Shown: positions 1-9,667, counted from the first letter of the stretch. The stretch is DNA of 64,000 bases from Allobosea sp. Tri-44 (GCF_004123845.1 NZ_NBDP01000005.1:310001-374000); one strand, 5' to 3'. A program made the numbers and translations. Notes: generated by a model not told the origin, from the sequence alone.

Positions 1-123
1 CGAGGCACCGATCTCGATGCCGGATGCTTCCCAGGGACAGGAAATATCGAACTGCTTGAGGCTGGGGCCCTTGCTCTCGGCGCGAGTGACGGTGCCGATG
101 GCGGTGACGATGCCGGTGAACAT
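1..123 (-). CDS. ribE: Riboflavin synthase alpha subunit, N-terminal fragment (cut by window edge)
   Basis: The reverse strand reads [16 protein letters not shown] and continues in frame for 41 codons to the window edge. MFTGIV is the usual start of riboflavin synthase (lumazine-binding fold), which dismutates two 6,7-dimethyl-8-ribityllumazine molecules into riboflavin in the cytosol. Its ATG shares one base with the TGA of ribD (TGATG), so the two are probably translationally coupled. The order nrdR-ribD-ribE is the usual alphaproteobacterial arrangement. Only the first part of the protein is visible. Confidence 0.85.
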   Translation of the reverse strand, partial: MFTGIVTAIGTVTRAESKGPSLKQFDISCPWEASGIEIGAS

Positions 124-1253
124 CAGGCGATCCTCGTGAAACGTTCGAAACGGTCGCAGCCGATCTGCCCCGCTTCGGTGACGGCGTAAATCTCGGGATC
201 GGCGAGCAAAGCCGCAAGTCCCGGCCTGACCGCGACGATGCCATCGCCGCCGAGGGGGTTCGGCGAAGTCGAGACGATGACCTCGTCGGCGAAGCCTTGC
301 AGCGCCAATTGTTCGCCCACGGTCGGCCCACCTTCGGAGAAGACGCGGGTGATCCCGCGCGTCGCCAGCAAGCGCAGCGCCTCGCCAAGATCGAGATGGC
401 CATCGGCGGCGCGGGAGACGCGCATGACTTCGACACCGGCGGCGACCAGCTTCCCCTCCGCGGCGATCGGCGCATCCTCAGCCGCGATCACCCAGAGCGG
501 TACGGTCGCAGCCCCTTGGACCAGCTTGGCGGTCAGCGGCAGGCGGAGCGCGGAATCGAGCACGACGCGGATGGGCGAGCGGATTTCGAGCCCGGGCAGA
601 CGTACGGTCAGCAGTGGGTCATCGGCAAGGACGCTGCCGATGCCGAGCATGATCGCGTCGTGGCTGACGCGCAGGCGGTGCACCCATTCGCCCGATTCCG
701 GGCAGGAGATGGAAAGGCGCGCGCCCCCTGCCCCGCCGGCGAAGCCATCAGCCGTACGCGCAACCTTGAAGGTCACCATCGGCCGGCCTTCAGTCACCCG
801 CAGGACATGGCCGCGATGGCTGCGCTGCGCCTGATCCTCGAGCACGCCGACCTTGACCTCGACACCCGCCATGCGCAGCAGGGCGTGGCTGAGACCGGCG
901 ATCTGCGGATTGGGATCGGCCATGGCGGAGACGACGCGCCTGACGCCGGCGAGCAAGGTGCGCTCGATGCAAGGGGTGCCGCCACGGACGGTGCGATGCG
1001 AGCAGGGCTCCAGCGTGACGTAGAGCGTACCGCCGCTCGCGGCCGCTCCGGCCTGCTCGAAGGCCATCGCCTCGCCATGCGGCCGGCCACCGGGCTGCGT
1101 GCGGCCCTCGCCGACGACCACGGGCCCATCCGGCCCGTCGCGCACCACGACGGCGCCGACGCTCGGATTCGGCCAGGTCTGGCCGAGCCCGCGCGCGCCG
1201 AGCTCCAGCGCCCGCGCCATGAAGGCGCGATCGATCTCGTCCTGGTCAGGCAT
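123..1253 (-). CDS. ribD: Bifunctional diaminohydroxyphosphoribosylaminopyrimidine deaminase / reductase RibD
   Basis: A 376-aa cytosolic enzyme that performs the deamination and side-chain reduction steps of riboflavin synthesis. The N-terminal zinc deaminase shows His59-Gly-Glu61 (PHGEAMAF) and the cysteine pair Cys84 (EPCSH) and Cys95 (TPCIE). The C-terminal half is the RibD reductase domain ([11 protein letters not shown], then [11 protein letters not shown] near the end). Length fits the family. I start at the ATG ending at 1253, which begins [16 protein letters not shown]. The open frame continues about 40 codons upstream, but that stretch lies inside nrdR and is Ser/Arg-rich shadow. 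The start overlaps the end of nrdR by 8 bp and the stop overlaps ribE by 1 bp, so this is a tight operon. Confidence 0.95.
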   Translation of the reverse strand: MPDQDEIDRAFMARALELGARGLGQTWPNPSVGAVVVRDGPDGPVVVGEGRTQPGGRPHGEAMAFEQAGAAASGGTLYVTLEPCSHRTVRGGTPCIERTLLAGVRRVVSAMADPNPQIAGLSHALLRMAGVEVKVGVLEDQAQRSHRGHVLRVTEGRPMVTFKVARTADGFAGGAGGARLSISCPESGEWVHRLRVSHDAIMLGIGSVLADDPLLTVRLPGLEIRSPIRVVLDSALRLPLTAKLVQGAATVPLWVIAAEDAPIAAEGKLVAAGVEVMRVSRAADGHLDLGEALRLLATRGITRVFSEGGPTVGEQLALQGFADEVIVSTSPNPLGGDGIVAVRPGLAALLADPEIYAVTEAGQIGCDRFERFTRIA

Positions 1254-1743
1254 CGTCGCGGGCAGGCGCCGGCTTGGTATCGGGCTCGATCTCGTCACTG
1301 CCGAGCTGGCCGAGGAGCTCCTCGAAATCGCGGGCCTCGCGGAAGTTCTTGTAGACCGAGGCGAAGCGGACATAGGCGACGTCGTCGAGCGCCTTCAGCC
1401 CTTCCATCACCAATTCGCCGATCGCCGAGCTCTGGATCTCGCCCTCGCCCGAGCTTTCGAGCTGGCGGACGATGCCATTGACCATGCGCTCGACGCGCTC
1501 GGGCGCAACGGAGCGCTTGCGCAGCGCCACCTCGATCGAGGTCTGCAGCTTGTCGCGATCGAAGACGGTGCGCCGGCCCGAGCGCTTGACCACGGTGAGC
1601 TCGCGCAGCTGCACGCGCTCGAAGGTGGTGAAGCGGCCGCCGCAATCGGGGCAGACGCGCCGGCGCCGGATCGAGGCGTGATCATCGGTCGGCCGCGAAT
1701 CCTTCACCTGCGTGTCGAGGGAGCCGCAATAGGGACAACGCAT
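1246..1743 (-). CDS. nrdR: Transcriptional repressor NrdR
   Basis: A 165-aa repressor of ribonucleotide reductase genes. It opens with the zinc-ribbon [10 protein letters not shown] followed by [13 protein letters not shown] (four zinc cysteines), then the ATP-cone that senses ATP/dATP ([16 protein letters not shown] onwards). Length and domain order match the family exactly. It is the first visible gene of nrdR-ribD-ribE. In many relatives glyA lies directly upstream on the same strand; here an unrelated plus-strand gene at 2016-2966 separates them, so nrdR must have its own promoter in the 1744-2015 gap, which I did not pinpoint. Confidence 0.96.
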   Translation of the reverse strand: MRCPYCGSLDTQVKDSRPTDDHASIRRRRVCPDCGGRFTTFERVQLRELTVVKRSGRRTVFDRDKLQTSIEVALRKRSVAPERVERMVNGIVRQLESSGEGEIQSSAIGELVMEGLKALDDVAYVRFASVYKNFREARDFEELLGQLGSDEIEPDTKPAPARDDA

Positions 1744-2015
1744 GGCGAGGCCTCGGGGTTACCGGGCAACGATATCGCCCGCGGCCCTTCATTGCCCCAG
1801 CCATGCCGTCGCAGGCCAGCGAAAAACGACCAGCCGTCGGCAAGAGAGCCAGCACGAGATCGCATGACGCCCCGGCCAACGGATCGCAGCCCCTCGCAAA
1901 AAGAACGCCGGGCGAGCCGCCTTCCCATGGCAAGGTGTCGTCCTGCGCCCCGCCTGCCAGTCACCTTTTGCGCCTGCCTTCCGATCTCCCCTGTTCGCCA
2001 ATCGGAGTTTCGCAG

Positions 2016-2966
2016 ATGTCCAATGACACTATGGGCGACGCCTTCGGCGGCCTGGTCGTCCTGGCGTTCGACCTTCTCGACAGCGAGATTCAAAGGTCCC
2101 CCGAACGTCTCGCCGAGATTCTCAAGAGCCCGGTCGTGCTGGCGACGGCGCAGAAGGGCCTGCTCAGCTTCGCGAACGCGAAACTCAAGAGCCAGAGCAC
2201 CCAGCTCTCACCCGAGGACATCCAGAAGCTGCGCTCAATCGGCGACGATGTCCTGTCCAAGGCGGCCGACGAGTATTTCAAGCAGATCAAGAAGTCGTCG
2301 AGCTACAAATCCCTGGAAAAGCAGGTCGATGCCTTCAAGCAAGCCGCCAGTTCGTCGGCGCTCGGCGTCTGGGTCGATCAGCATAAGGGCATTGTCTATG
2401 TCGTCGGCGCGGCACTCGCGCTCGGGGCGGGCGCCGCCCTCTTCGTCACCAAGCCGACCAATGGGGCCGTGACGCTCGGCCTGCAGCAGCTGGAGAAGCT
2501 GAAATTCGAGGTCGTGAAGCTCGGCGCGCTCCAGCTCGGCGTCGGCGGCATCGTCTTCGATCCGACGGCCGAGTTGGTCGGCGCCAAGCTGACCGGCAAG
2601 CTGAAATGGGAGCGGCTGAAGCTCGACCTCTCGCTTCAGGTGGTGACCAAATCGGCCGCCATCGAGAAGGTTGAGGGCGAGGTCATGGTCCAGTACGGCT
2701 CGTTCGAACTCAGCGGCATCGTCAAGAAGGACGTGAACAAGCCGACCGTCGACCTCAATCTCAAGCTGAGCGCGACGGATGACCGATTCAACGTCTCCGT
2801 CGCCGCGCAGGTCAAGGACGGCCAGTTCGGCGGCAGCGCCTCGGCGGGCTACAAGATCACCAAGGGGCTCGATCTCAACGCGGAACTCAGCCGGACCAAC
2901 CGGGGCGATGCGCCCGGCGGTCCGGAGAACCTGTTCATGATCAAGCTGACCGGGACCTTCCCCTAA
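2016..2966 (+). CDS. Unrecognised 316-aa protein with one membrane segment and a beta-rich C-terminus
   Basis: I do not recognise this family. The protein starts MSNDTMGDAFGGLVVLAF at an ATG at 2016; the open frame extends further upstream but that part is low-complexity. Residues 1-120 look mostly helical and charged. Residues about 125-144 form a single Gly/Ala-rich hydrophobic segment (IVYVVGAALALGAGAALFV). The last 150 residues alternate polar and hydrophobic residues in strand-like stretches (LKLDLSLQVV, GSFELSGIV, VDLNLKLSA, FNVSVAAQV, GLDLNAELS) and end in LFMIKLTGTFP, which is reminiscent of an outer-membrane barrel or a stacked beta module. There is no N-terminal signal peptide. It sits alone on the plus strand between nrdR and glyA, convergent with glyA over a shared hairpin. 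Confidence 0.75.
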   Translation: MSNDTMGDAFGGLVVLAFDLLDSEIQRSPERLAEILKSPVVLATAQKGLLSFANAKLKSQSTQLSPEDIQKLRSIGDDVLSKAADEYFKQIKKSSSYKSLEKQVDAFKQAASSSALGVWVDQHKGIVYVVGAALALGAGAALFVTKPTNGAVTLGLQQLEKLKFEVVKLGALQLGVGGIVFDPTAELVGAKLTGKLKWERLKLDLSLQVVTKSAAIEKVEGEVMVQYGSFELSGIVKKDVNKPTVDLNLKLSATDDRFNVSVAAQVKDGQFGGSASAGYKITKGLDLNAELSRTNRGDAPGGPENLFMIKLTGTFP

Positions 2967-2980
2967 AGGAGAGGTCCCGG
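2950..2980. terminator. Convergent hairpin between the 316-aa gene and glyA
   Basis: CCGGGACC at 2950-2957 pairs perfectly with GGTCCCGG at 2973-2980. The loop holds the TAA stop codon of the plus-strand gene, and weaker pairing continues inward. It lies between two convergent genes 25 bp apart, so a bidirectional terminator is the likely role. There is no clear U-tract on either side, hence moderate confidence. Confidence 0.4.
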
Positions 2981-2991
2981 CGATTTCCCGT

Positions 2992-4290
2992 TCAGTAGAT
3001 CGGGAAGCGCGCGGTCAGCTCGTGGGCCTTGGCCTTGACCGCCTGCTCGACGGCGGCGTTGCCCTCCTCGCCATTGGCGGCGAGGCCGTCGAGCACCTCG
3101 GCGATCAGTTCGCCGACCTTCTTGAACTCGGCGACGCCGAAGCCGCGCGAGGTCGCTGCCGGGGTCCCGAGGCGGATGCCCGAGGTGACCATCGGCTTTT
3201 CCGGATCGAAGGGGATGCCGTTCTTGTTGCAGGTGATGTGGGCGCGCCCGAGCGCAGCCTCGGCCGCCTTGCCGGTCACCTTCTTCGAGCGCAGGTCAAC
3301 CAGCATCAGGTGGTTGTCGGTGCCGCCGGTGACGAGGTCAAAGCCCTTGCTCTTCAGCGTCTCGGCCAGCGCCTTGGCGTTGGCGACGACGGCGTGGGCG
3401 TAGGTCTTGAACTCCGGGCGCAGCGCCTCCTCGAAGGAGACGGCCTTGGCGGCGATGACGTGCATCAGCGGGCCGCCCTGCAGGCCGGGGAACACGGCCG
3501 AGTTGATCTTCTTGGCGATCGCCTCGTCATTGGTCAGCACCATGCCGCCGCGCGGGCCGCGTAGGGTCTTGTGCGTGGTGGTGGTGACGACATGGGCGTG
3601 CGGGAACGGCGAGGGATGGGCACCGCCCGCGACCAGCCCGGCGAAATGGGCGATATCGACCATGAAATAAGCGCCGACCTTGTCGGCGATCTCGCGGAAG
3701 CGGGCGAAATCCCAGTGGCGGGCATAGGCCGAGCCGCCGGCGACGATGATCTTCGGCTTGTTCTCGACCGCGAGGCGCTCCATCGCATCATAGTCGATGA
3801 CCTGGTCGACGACGCAGACGCCATAGGGCACGACCTTGAACCACTTGCCCGACTGGTTGACCGGAGCGCCATGGGTCAGGTGACCGCCGGCAGCGAGGTC
3901 GAGACCCATGAAGGTGTCGCCGGGCTGCATCAGCGCCATGAACACGGCCTGGTTGGCCTGGCTGCCGGAGTTCGGCTGGACATTGGCGAACTGGCAATCG
4001 AACAGGCGGCATGCGCGCTCGATCGCGAGCTTCTCGGCGATGTCGACGAACTGGCAACCGCCGTAATAGCGCCGGCCCGGATAGCCCTCGGCGTACTTAT
4101 TGGTCATCACCGAGCCCTGCGCTTCCAGCACGGCGCGGGAGACGATGTTCTCGGAAGCGATCAGCTCGATCTCGTCGCGCTGGCGACCGAGCTCGAGCTC
4201 GATGGCGCGGGCGATCTCCGGATCGACATCGGCAAGCGACGCGCCAAAGAAGGAGTTGGAGAGGTGCTTGTCCAGCGCGGCTTCGGTCAT
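2992..4290 (-). CDS. glyA: Serine hydroxymethyltransferase
   Basis: A 432-aa PLP enzyme interconverting serine and glycine with tetrahydrofolate. Recognisable parts are [14 protein letters not shown] near the N-terminus, [15 protein letters not shown], the PLP-lysine region [14 protein letters not shown], and the C-terminal [18 protein letters not shown] place the start at the ATG ending at 4290 ([16 protein letters not shown]); the frame is open 74 codons further upstream but that stretch has no family similarity and reaches the divergent TetR gene. Length is typical. The 200 bp upstream contains a long inverted repeat that may belong to its promoter. Confidence 0.97.
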   Translation of the reverse strand: MTEAALDKHLSNSFFGASLADVDPEIARAIELELGRQRDEIELIASENIVSRAVLEAQGSVMTNKYAEGYPGRRYYGGCQFVDIAEKLAIERACRLFDCQFANVQPNSGSQANQAVFMALMQPGDTFMGLDLAAGGHLTHGAPVNQSGKWFKVVPYGVCVVDQVIDYDAMERLAVENKPKIIVAGGSAYARHWDFARFREIADKVGAYFMVDIAHFAGLVAGGAHPSPFPHAHVVTTTTHKTLRGPRGGMVLTNDEAIAKKINSAVFPGLQGGPLMHVIAAKAVSFEEALRPEFKTYAHAVVANAKALAETLKSKGFDLVTGGTDNHLMLVDLRSKKVTGKAAEAALGRAHITCNKNGIPFDPEKPMVTSGIRLGTPAATSRGFGVAEFKKVGELIAEVLDGLAANGEEGNAAVEQAVKAKAHELTARFPIY

Positions 4291-4345
4291 GTCCGGCTCC
4301 TGAAGTATGGGGCGGCCGATCGCGGCCCGGCCCCGTGCGCGGTCC

Positions 4346-4378
4346 CTATCACGCGATGTGAGGCTGTCCAAGTGATAG
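4346..4378 (-). promoter_or_regulatory. Possible glyA promoter region with inverted repeat
   Basis: CTATCAC at 4346-4352 and GTGATAG at 4372-4378 form a perfect 7-bp inverted repeat separated by 19 bp. Read on the minus strand, TTGGAC lies inside it and is followed 17 bp later by TAGGGA, a weak -35/-10 pair that would start a leader of about 45 nt before glyA. A regulator dimer could bind the repeat; this is inference. Confidence 0.3.
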
Positions 4379-4493
4379 ATGGCCGCGGCGAATGCCTTGG
4401 CCGGACGGGCCACGCGCCGGAATGAAAGCCGTGTAACCTCGGGCCGAGGCGAGGCATCCGCCGCCGCCATATCAGCAGCCGAGGGCAAGGCAG

Positions 4494-5125
4494 ATGGCTG
4501 AGTCGGACACACGCTCCCGGATCATCGCGGCGGCCGAGGTCCTGTTCTATGGGCATGGCCTGCACAGCGTCGGCGTCGATGCCATCGCCGAGGCGGCCGG
4601 CGTCACCAAGCGCACGCTCTACAATCACTTCCAGAGCAAGGACGAGCTGATCACCGCCTATCTCACCGCGCGCGATACGCCGGCAATCGAGCGCTACCGG
4701 CAATGGCTCGGCGATCCCGGCCGGCCGCTGCCGGAGCGAATCGCGAACCTGTTCGGCGAACTGGCGGACCACGCGAAGCGCCCGAAATGGCGAGGCTGCG
4801 GCTTCACCCGCGCCGCGGTGGAACTCGCCGGCCAGCCCGGCCATCCGGCGGTGGCGATGGCGGCCAATCACAAGCGTCGCTTCGAAGCCTGGCTCGCCGG
4901 GGAACTGCGCGAAGGCGGCCTTGCCGACCCGGAGCGATCGCCCGGCAACTCGCGATCCTCGTCGAAGGTGCGATCGCGCAGATGCTGATCCATCGCGACA
5001 TCAGCTATGCACTCTCCGCGGGCGAAGCGGCGGTGCTCATCGTCGCGAGCCATCTCGATGCGGCGGCGCACCGACTGCAGCGCACCACCACCTCCTCTCC
5101 GCAGACGGCCCTGTATACCGACTAG
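4494..5125 (+). pseudogene. TetR-family regulator, interrupted by a one-base frameshift
   Basis: The N-terminus [18 protein letters not shown] and the helix-turn-helix (VDAIAEAAGVTKRTLYNHF) are a standard TetR DNA-binding domain. The first frame runs to 4988 but turns to nonsense (RSPGNSRSSSKV) after LADPE. From about 4934 the +2 frame restores a sensible TetR C-terminus (AIARQLAILVEGAIAQMLIH, then DISYALSAGEAAVLI) to the TAG at 5123-5125. The total span is 632 bp, one short of 211 codons, so a single base, probably one G of GAGGCG, is missing. Rejoined, the protein would be about 210 aa, normal for the family. The gene lies just upstream of, and on the same strand as, an MFS transporter it may have controlled. 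It could be a true inactivation or a sequencing error. Confidence 0.85.
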
Positions 5126-5187
5126 TGAATTTCATCTGACCGGCCGGTCCCTATCGTTCGCCCTCGCATCTGCGGGGGAGACCGATC

Positions 5188-6408
5188 GTGCCGACACCGA
5201 CGCCCAATTCCTGGCCACCAGCCCTGGTCCTGTCGCTCGTCGCGGCCGGAACGATCCTCTCGATCTCGATGGGCTTGCGGCAGAGCCTCGGCCTGTTCAT
5301 GGAGCCGATGGTCCAGAACGCCGGCGTCTCCGTCGCCACCTTCGGCTTCGCCATGGCGCTGCAGAACCTGGCCTGGGGCATCGGGCAGCCCTTCATGGGC
5401 GCGCTCTGCGATCGCTATGGCGGGCGGCTCGTCGTGATCGCCTCATCGGCGCTGTTCTGCGCCGGTCTCTATCTGATCGGGACCGGCAGCCCGCTCGGCC
5501 TTCAGCTCGGTGGCGGGCTGATGATCGGCATAGCCGTCGCGGGAACCTCGCATGGCGTGCTGGTGGGCATCGTCTCGCGCCTCGCCGCCCCGGCCGTGCG
5601 CGGAACCGCGATCGCGATCCTCGCCGCCACCGGCTCGCTCGGTACCTTCGTGCTGGCGCCGACTGCGCAGGCGCTGATCGAGCGCTGGTCCTGGCAGGGG
5701 GCGTTGGGCGGGTTGGCTGTGCTCGCAGCCGGCATGGCGGCGGTGGCCTTCCTCTTCCGGACCGCCAGCCCCGGCGCCGCAGCGGGACCGGCACAGCAGA
5801 AGCCAGATGCGCGCCGCGCCATCGCAGAGGCCATGGCCGACCGCTCCTTCGTGATCTCGACCGTCGCCTTCTTCGCCTGCGGTTTCCAGCTGATCTTCAT
5901 CGCGACGCATCTGCCGAAATACATCGCCATCTGCGGGCTGCCGCCCTCCGTCAGCGCCGAGGCGATTGCGCTCATCGGCATCTGCAATGCGGTCGGCACT
6001 CTCGTCGCCGGCTATCTCTGCCAGCGCTGGGGCAACAAGACCGTGCTGGCGCTGATCTATCTCCTGAGGACGGCCTCGATCGCCGTGTTCTTCTCCTTGC
6101 CCGTCAGTGTCGAGACGACGCTCGTCTTCGCCGCCGCCATGGGGTTTCTCTGGTTGAGTGTCGTCCCGCCGGTCAGTGGCCTGATCAATGGGCGCTTCGG
6201 CACGGCCAATTTCGGGACACTGTTCGGCGTGATGTTCCTCAGCCATCAGCTCGGGGCCTTTCTCGGCGCCTGGCTCGGCGGGCTGAGTTATGAATGGAGC
6301 GGCAGCTATGCGATCGCCTGGATCGCACTGATCCTCGTCGGCACACTGGCCGCGATGCTGCAGTTCCTGGCTGAGGACGAAGGGTCACCACGGCCGCGGC
6401 CGGCATAA
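5188..6408 (+). CDS. MFS transporter
   Basis: A 406-aa integral inner-membrane protein with about 12 hydrophobic segments, of the major facilitator superfamily. The loop 2-3 motif is visible as GALCDRYGGRLVV. The first segment contains SISMGLRQSLGLFMEPM, which resembles the oxalate/formate and CynX-like MFS branches, but I cannot name the substrate. It starts with GTG at 5188, preceded by a strong ribosome-binding site (GGGGGAG at 5174-5180). It follows the frameshifted TetR gene by 62 bp on the same strand, suggesting the TetR once regulated it. If that regulator is dead, the transporter may be constitutive. Confidence 0.85.
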   Translation: MPTPTPNSWPPALVLSLVAAGTILSISMGLRQSLGLFMEPMVQNAGVSVATFGFAMALQNLAWGIGQPFMGALCDRYGGRLVVIASSALFCAGLYLIGTGSPLGLQLGGGLMIGIAVAGTSHGVLVGIVSRLAAPAVRGTAIAILAATGSLGTFVLAPTAQALIERWSWQGALGGLAVLAAGMAAVAFLFRTASPGAAAGPAQQKPDARRAIAEAMADRSFVISTVAFFACGFQLIFIATHLPKYIAICGLPPSVSAEAIALIGICNAVGTLVAGYLCQRWGNKTVLALIYLLRTASIAVFFSLPVSVETTLVFAAAMGFLWLSVVPPVSGLINGRFGTANFGTLFGVMFLSHQLGAFLGAWLGGLSYEWSGSYAIAWIALILVGTLAAMLQFLAEDEGSPRPRPA

Positions 6409-6433
6409 GGTCTTCCGTCGCGGAGGCGGCAGT

Positions 6434-6886
6434 TCAAGGCTTCGACGCCACCTTTCGGCCGGACCGAGGACCATTCGTTGGACGATAGGCGAGCTTTCTG
6501 TGCGATGCCGCCTGCATGAGCTTGCGGAAGGTCGGGCATTCCAGATGGCTCGGGGCCGGGCAGTCGGCGACGTGGCGCAGGACATCCCGCAGCGTGCGCA
6601 ATTCGACCATCTGCCGCTGCAGCTCATCGGCCCTGAGGCGCAGCTGGCCGCGCGGGATGTCGGGCCTGCCATCCCGCCCGAACATGCCGGCGATCTCGTC
6701 CAGCGAGAAGCCGGCCGCCTTGCCCATTGCGATCAGCGACAGCTTCAGCAGCACGTCGGCATCGAACTGCCGTCGTAGGCCGTGCCGTCCGAGCGAGGCG
6801 ATCAGGCCGATCTCCTCGTAATAGCGCAGCGTCGATGGCGCCGCGCCCGAGCGGCTGGCGACCTCTCCAATATCCAGAACGCGCAT
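6434..6886 (-). CDS. MerR-family transcriptional regulator (SoxR-like operator, no Fe-S cluster)
   Basis: A 150-aa regulator opening MRVLDIGEVASRSGAAPSTL, the MerR winged helix-turn-helix, then LRYYEEIGLI and a helical dimerisation region (LQRQMVELRTLRDVLRHV). The C-terminal part has ADCPAPSHLECPTFRKL: two cysteines 9 residues apart, not the CxxCxC cluster of SoxR. It is divergent from an MFS transporter (start 6954), and the shared gap carries a MerR-type promoter and a dyad like the SoxR operator. It most likely represses itself and activates the transporter when it binds an inducer. The open frame runs far upstream of 6886, but that extension overlaps the transporter and is discarded. The inducer is unknown. 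Confidence 0.88.
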   Translation of the reverse strand: MRVLDIGEVASRSGAAPSTLRYYEEIGLIASLGRHGLRRQFDADVLLKLSLIAMGKAAGFSLDEIAGMFGRDGRPDIPRGQLRLRADELQRQMVELRTLRDVLRHVADCPAPSHLECPTFRKLMQAASHRKLAYRPTNGPRSGRKVASKP

Positions 6887-6888
6887 GC

Positions 6889-6919
6889 TTGACCTCAAGC
6901 TGACTTGAATTCGTACACT
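6889..6919 (+). promoter_or_regulatory. MerR-type promoter/operator for the divergent MFS gene
   Basis: TTGACC at 6889-6894 and TACACT at 6914-6919 are separated by 19 bp, the over-long spacer characteristic of promoters activated by MerR-family proteins. Centred in the spacer is the perfect dyad TCAAG (6895-6899) CTGA CTTGA (6904-6908), very like the half-sites of the SoxR operator. The -35 box begins only 3 bp upstream of the merR start codon, so occupancy would also block merR. Confidence 0.75.
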
Positions 6920-6953
6920 CTGCCGAACCCATGCATTCGGCAAGAGGAACATC

Positions 6954-8162
6954 ATGGAAGCCATTCTCGCTACAAGGCAAATTCCGATCTGGCAGGACCG
7001 GCGCGCCATCGCCCTTTTGATGGCGGCATCGCTCACCACCATGGCGAATGCGACGATCGCGCCGGCCCTGCCGGGACTGGAGCGCCTGTTCGCGGACGAC
7101 CCCAACGCCGCGCTGCTGACGCGGCTTTTAGTGCCAGCGCCGTCGCTCGCCGTCGCGATCTGCGCCCCGCTCGCGGGAATCGCGGCCGACCGGATCGGAC
7201 GGCGCCGGCTGCTGCTGTTCGGCGTGGTCCTGTTCGTCATCTCAGGCTGCGCCGGGCTTGTCCTGCCCGACCTGCCGGCGATCTTCTTGAGCCGCCTCGT
7301 ACTGGGCATCGCGGTCGCCCTGATCATGACCGCGCAGACGGCCTTGATCGGCGACTACTTCACCGGCGACGACCGCAACGCCTTGACCGGCCTGCAGATC
7401 TCGGCCCGCAATCTCGGCGGCCTCGTCTTCATCCTCACCGCCGGCTGGGTCGCGACGCTCTCGCCGCGTCTCCCCTTCGCGATCTACGGGCTTGCGGCCG
7501 CCTTCCTGCCGCTGATGTGGCTGGTCATCGTCGATCCGCCGCGTCTGTCGCCGGCGACTCGGCCGGGCCAGATAGGGGCTGGTGACGATCGCTCTCCCTG
7601 GCGGCTCCTCTTCGCCTCGCTGGTGCTGCTGCAGGCCGTTACCAACATGATCTTCTTCATCATGCCGACACAGCTATCCTTCTTTCTGGACGCGCAGGGT
7701 TATGACAGCGCGATCATGACCGGCTCGGCGCTCGGCGTGCTGATGCTGTCGGGCGGCGGCTTTGCGCTGCTCTATCGTCGCATCCAGCGCGCCGTCGGCT
7801 ATGCCGGCATCTTCGCGCTGGGCTATGGCGCGATGGCGCTGGGCTTCCTGCTGCTGGTCACCACCTCGACCACCCCGGCGATCTTTGGCGCCGTCGCGGC
7901 GATCGGCGCAGGCTACGCTTTGGTCTCGCCGAGCTTCGTGGCGCTGGCCCTCAACCTCGCACCACAACAGAAGCGCGGGCTCGCAGGCGGCATCCTCACC
8001 GCCTCGATCTTCATCGGCCAGTTCTGCTCGCCGCTGCTGAGCACGCCCTTGATCGCAGGCTATGGCTACCCTGCCCTCTTCGGCGGCACAGCCGTGCTCC
8101 TCGCGATGATGACAGCGACAGCCCTCGCGGCAGACGGCGCGAAACGGCTCCGCCGGCGATAG
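6954..8162 (+). CDS. MFS transporter, probable drug or metabolite efflux
   Basis: A 402-aa polytopic membrane protein. After [20 protein letters not shown] comes the first membrane helix, and the conserved MFS loop is visible as [16 protein letters not shown]. Further segments continue to a cytosolic Ala/Arg-rich tail (GAKRLRRR). The start ATG at 6954 follows AAGAGGA at 6941-6947. It is divergent from the MerR regulator and its promoter has the 19-bp spacer, so expression is probably induced by a small molecule that the pump exports. MFS type is clear; the substrate is not. Confidence 0.87.
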   Translation: MEAILATRQIPIWQDRRAIALLMAASLTTMANATIAPALPGLERLFADDPNAALLTRLLVPAPSLAVAICAPLAGIAADRIGRRRLLLFGVVLFVISGCAGLVLPDLPAIFLSRLVLGIAVALIMTAQTALIGDYFTGDDRNALTGLQISARNLGGLVFILTAGWVATLSPRLPFAIYGLAAAFLPLMWLVIVDPPRLSPATRPGQIGAGDDRSPWRLLFASLVLLQAVTNMIFFIMPTQLSFFLDAQGYDSAIMTGSALGVLMLSGGGFALLYRRIQRAVGYAGIFALGYGAMALGFLLLVTTSTTPAIFGAVAAIGAGYALVSPSFVALALNLAPQQKRGLAGGILTASIFIGQFCSPLLSTPLIAGYGYPALFGGTAVLLAMMTATALAADGAKRLRRR

Positions 8163-8325
8163 TGCGACGAAATGGAATGCGGCCGCGCGCCCGCTCTGCT
8201 CTATTCCACAACCTGAGGAGGCCGACTCGCTTCCGCGTAGCGCAACCGTCGGCTGCAATCGAACCGACATCGGGATGTCGCAGGGGCCCTGCGATATCCT
8301 GCAACGAGAACAGGGGGATGCCGGC

Positions 8326-9585
8326 GTGACCCAGGATGCGCAGCAAATCGGAGCCGAAACTCCGGAATGGCCGCCCAAGCGCCGCTCGCCCCTGCACGCC
8401 TTCTTCGAGAGCGGCGCCGCGGCCGGTGTCCTGCTCGTCCTCGCTGCCGCGAACGCGCTGATCATCGCCAATTCGCCGCTCGGCCTGCTCTATTTCAAGG
8501 TGCTGGAGGCGAAGGTCGCCGGCCTTTCCATCCTGCACTGGATCAACGACGCGCTGATGGCGCTGTTCTTCCTGCTCGTCGGGCTTGAGATCAAGCGCGA
8601 GTTCATCGAGGGCCAGCTCGCGACCTGGAGCCGGCGCGCCCTGCCCGCCTTCGCCGCGCTCGGCGGCATGATCGCGCCCGCGCTGATCTATGTCGCACTC
8701 GCCCGTGGTGACGCCGAGGCGATACGCGGCTGGGCCATCCCCGCCGCGACCGATATCGCCTTCGCGCTCGGCGTGCTTGCCATCCTCGGCTCGCGCGTGC
8801 CGGTCTCGCTCAAGATCTTCCTGACCGCGCTCGCCATCCTCGATGATCTCGGGGCGATCCTGATCATCGCCCTGTTCTATTCGGGCAATCTCTCGCTGCC
8901 GATGCTGGCCGGCGCCGCCGCCTGCCTCGCCGTGCTGATCGCGCTCAATCTGCGCGGCGTGCGCTCGCTGCCGCTCTATCTCGTCATCGGCGCCGTGCTC
9001 TGGTTCTTCGTGCTGAAATCCGGCATCCACGCCACGCTCGCCGGTGTCGCGCTGGCGCTGACCATTCCGCTCGCCGGCCGCGGCACCGAGAGCGACGAGC
9101 CTGAGCATTCGCCGCTGCATACGCTGGAGCACAGGCTCCATCCCTGGTCGTCCTATTTCATCGTGCCGGTCTTCGGCTTCGCCAATGCCGGCGTCTCGAT
9201 CGCCGGAATGTCGCCCTCGCTGCTATTGACGCCGGTGCCGCTCGGCATCGTGCTCGGGCTCTTCCTCGGCAAGCAGATCGGCGTCTTCGGCTTCGCCTGG
9301 CTCGCGGTCCGGCTCGGCCTCGGCACCATGCCCGCCAAGGCGACATGGGCGCAGGTCTATGGCGTCTCGCTGCTTTGCGGCATCGGCTTCACGATGAGTC
9401 TGTTCATCGGTGCCCTCGCCTTCGCGAACAATGCCGCGCTCAACGACGCGACCAAGATCGGCGTGCTCGCCGGCTCGGCGCTGTCGGCGGTGATCGGCTA
9501 CGTCGTGCTCCACATCGCCGGCCGGCATCTGGCGACAGAGGATGAGCCCGCGCCGGCGCTCGTGCCGCGCAAGCGGAAGCACTGA
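8326..9585 (+). CDS. nhaA: Na+/H+ antiporter NhaA
   Basis: An inner-membrane antiporter that exports sodium in exchange for protons. Diagnostic stretches are [35 protein letters not shown] and [16 protein letters not shown]; the last two carry the aspartates of the ion-binding site. The C-terminal half includes [16 protein letters not shown] prefer the GTG at 8326 (419 aa) because AGGGGG at 8312-8317 sits 8 bp before it; an ATG at 8275 in the same frame would add 17 residues but lacks a good ribosome-binding site. The gene is monocistronic. Confidence 0.95.
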   Translation: MTQDAQQIGAETPEWPPKRRSPLHAFFESGAAAGVLLVLAAANALIIANSPLGLLYFKVLEAKVAGLSILHWINDALMALFFLLVGLEIKREFIEGQLATWSRRALPAFAALGGMIAPALIYVALARGDAEAIRGWAIPAATDIAFALGVLAILGSRVPVSLKIFLTALAILDDLGAILIIALFYSGNLSLPMLAGAAACLAVLIALNLRGVRSLPLYLVIGAVLWFFVLKSGIHATLAGVALALTIPLAGRGTESDEPEHSPLHTLEHRLHPWSSYFIVPVFGFANAGVSIAGMSPSLLLTPVPLGIVLGLFLGKQIGVFGFAWLAVRLGLGTMPAKATWAQVYGVSLLCGIGFTMSLFIGALAFANNAALNDATKIGVLAGSALSAVIGYVVLHIAGRHLATEDEPAPALVPRKRKH

Positions 9586-9667
9586 CAGACGTCACCACAA
9601 AATCGTCGCAGCTGTGGCGGAACCAAGGCGGCGCCTCGACGTTGTCTCCGCAGCGGCGGAGGTAGCG

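Noticed and set aside
6434..6886. Calling the MerR regulator SoxR
   Set aside because: The operator resembles that of SoxR, but the protein lacks the four cluster cysteines needed for the [2Fe-2S] sensor.
6434..7327. N-terminally extended version of the MerR regulator
   Set aside because: The extra 147 residues overlap the divergent MFS gene and carry no domain; the MerR helix-turn-helix starts right at the ATG ending at 6886.
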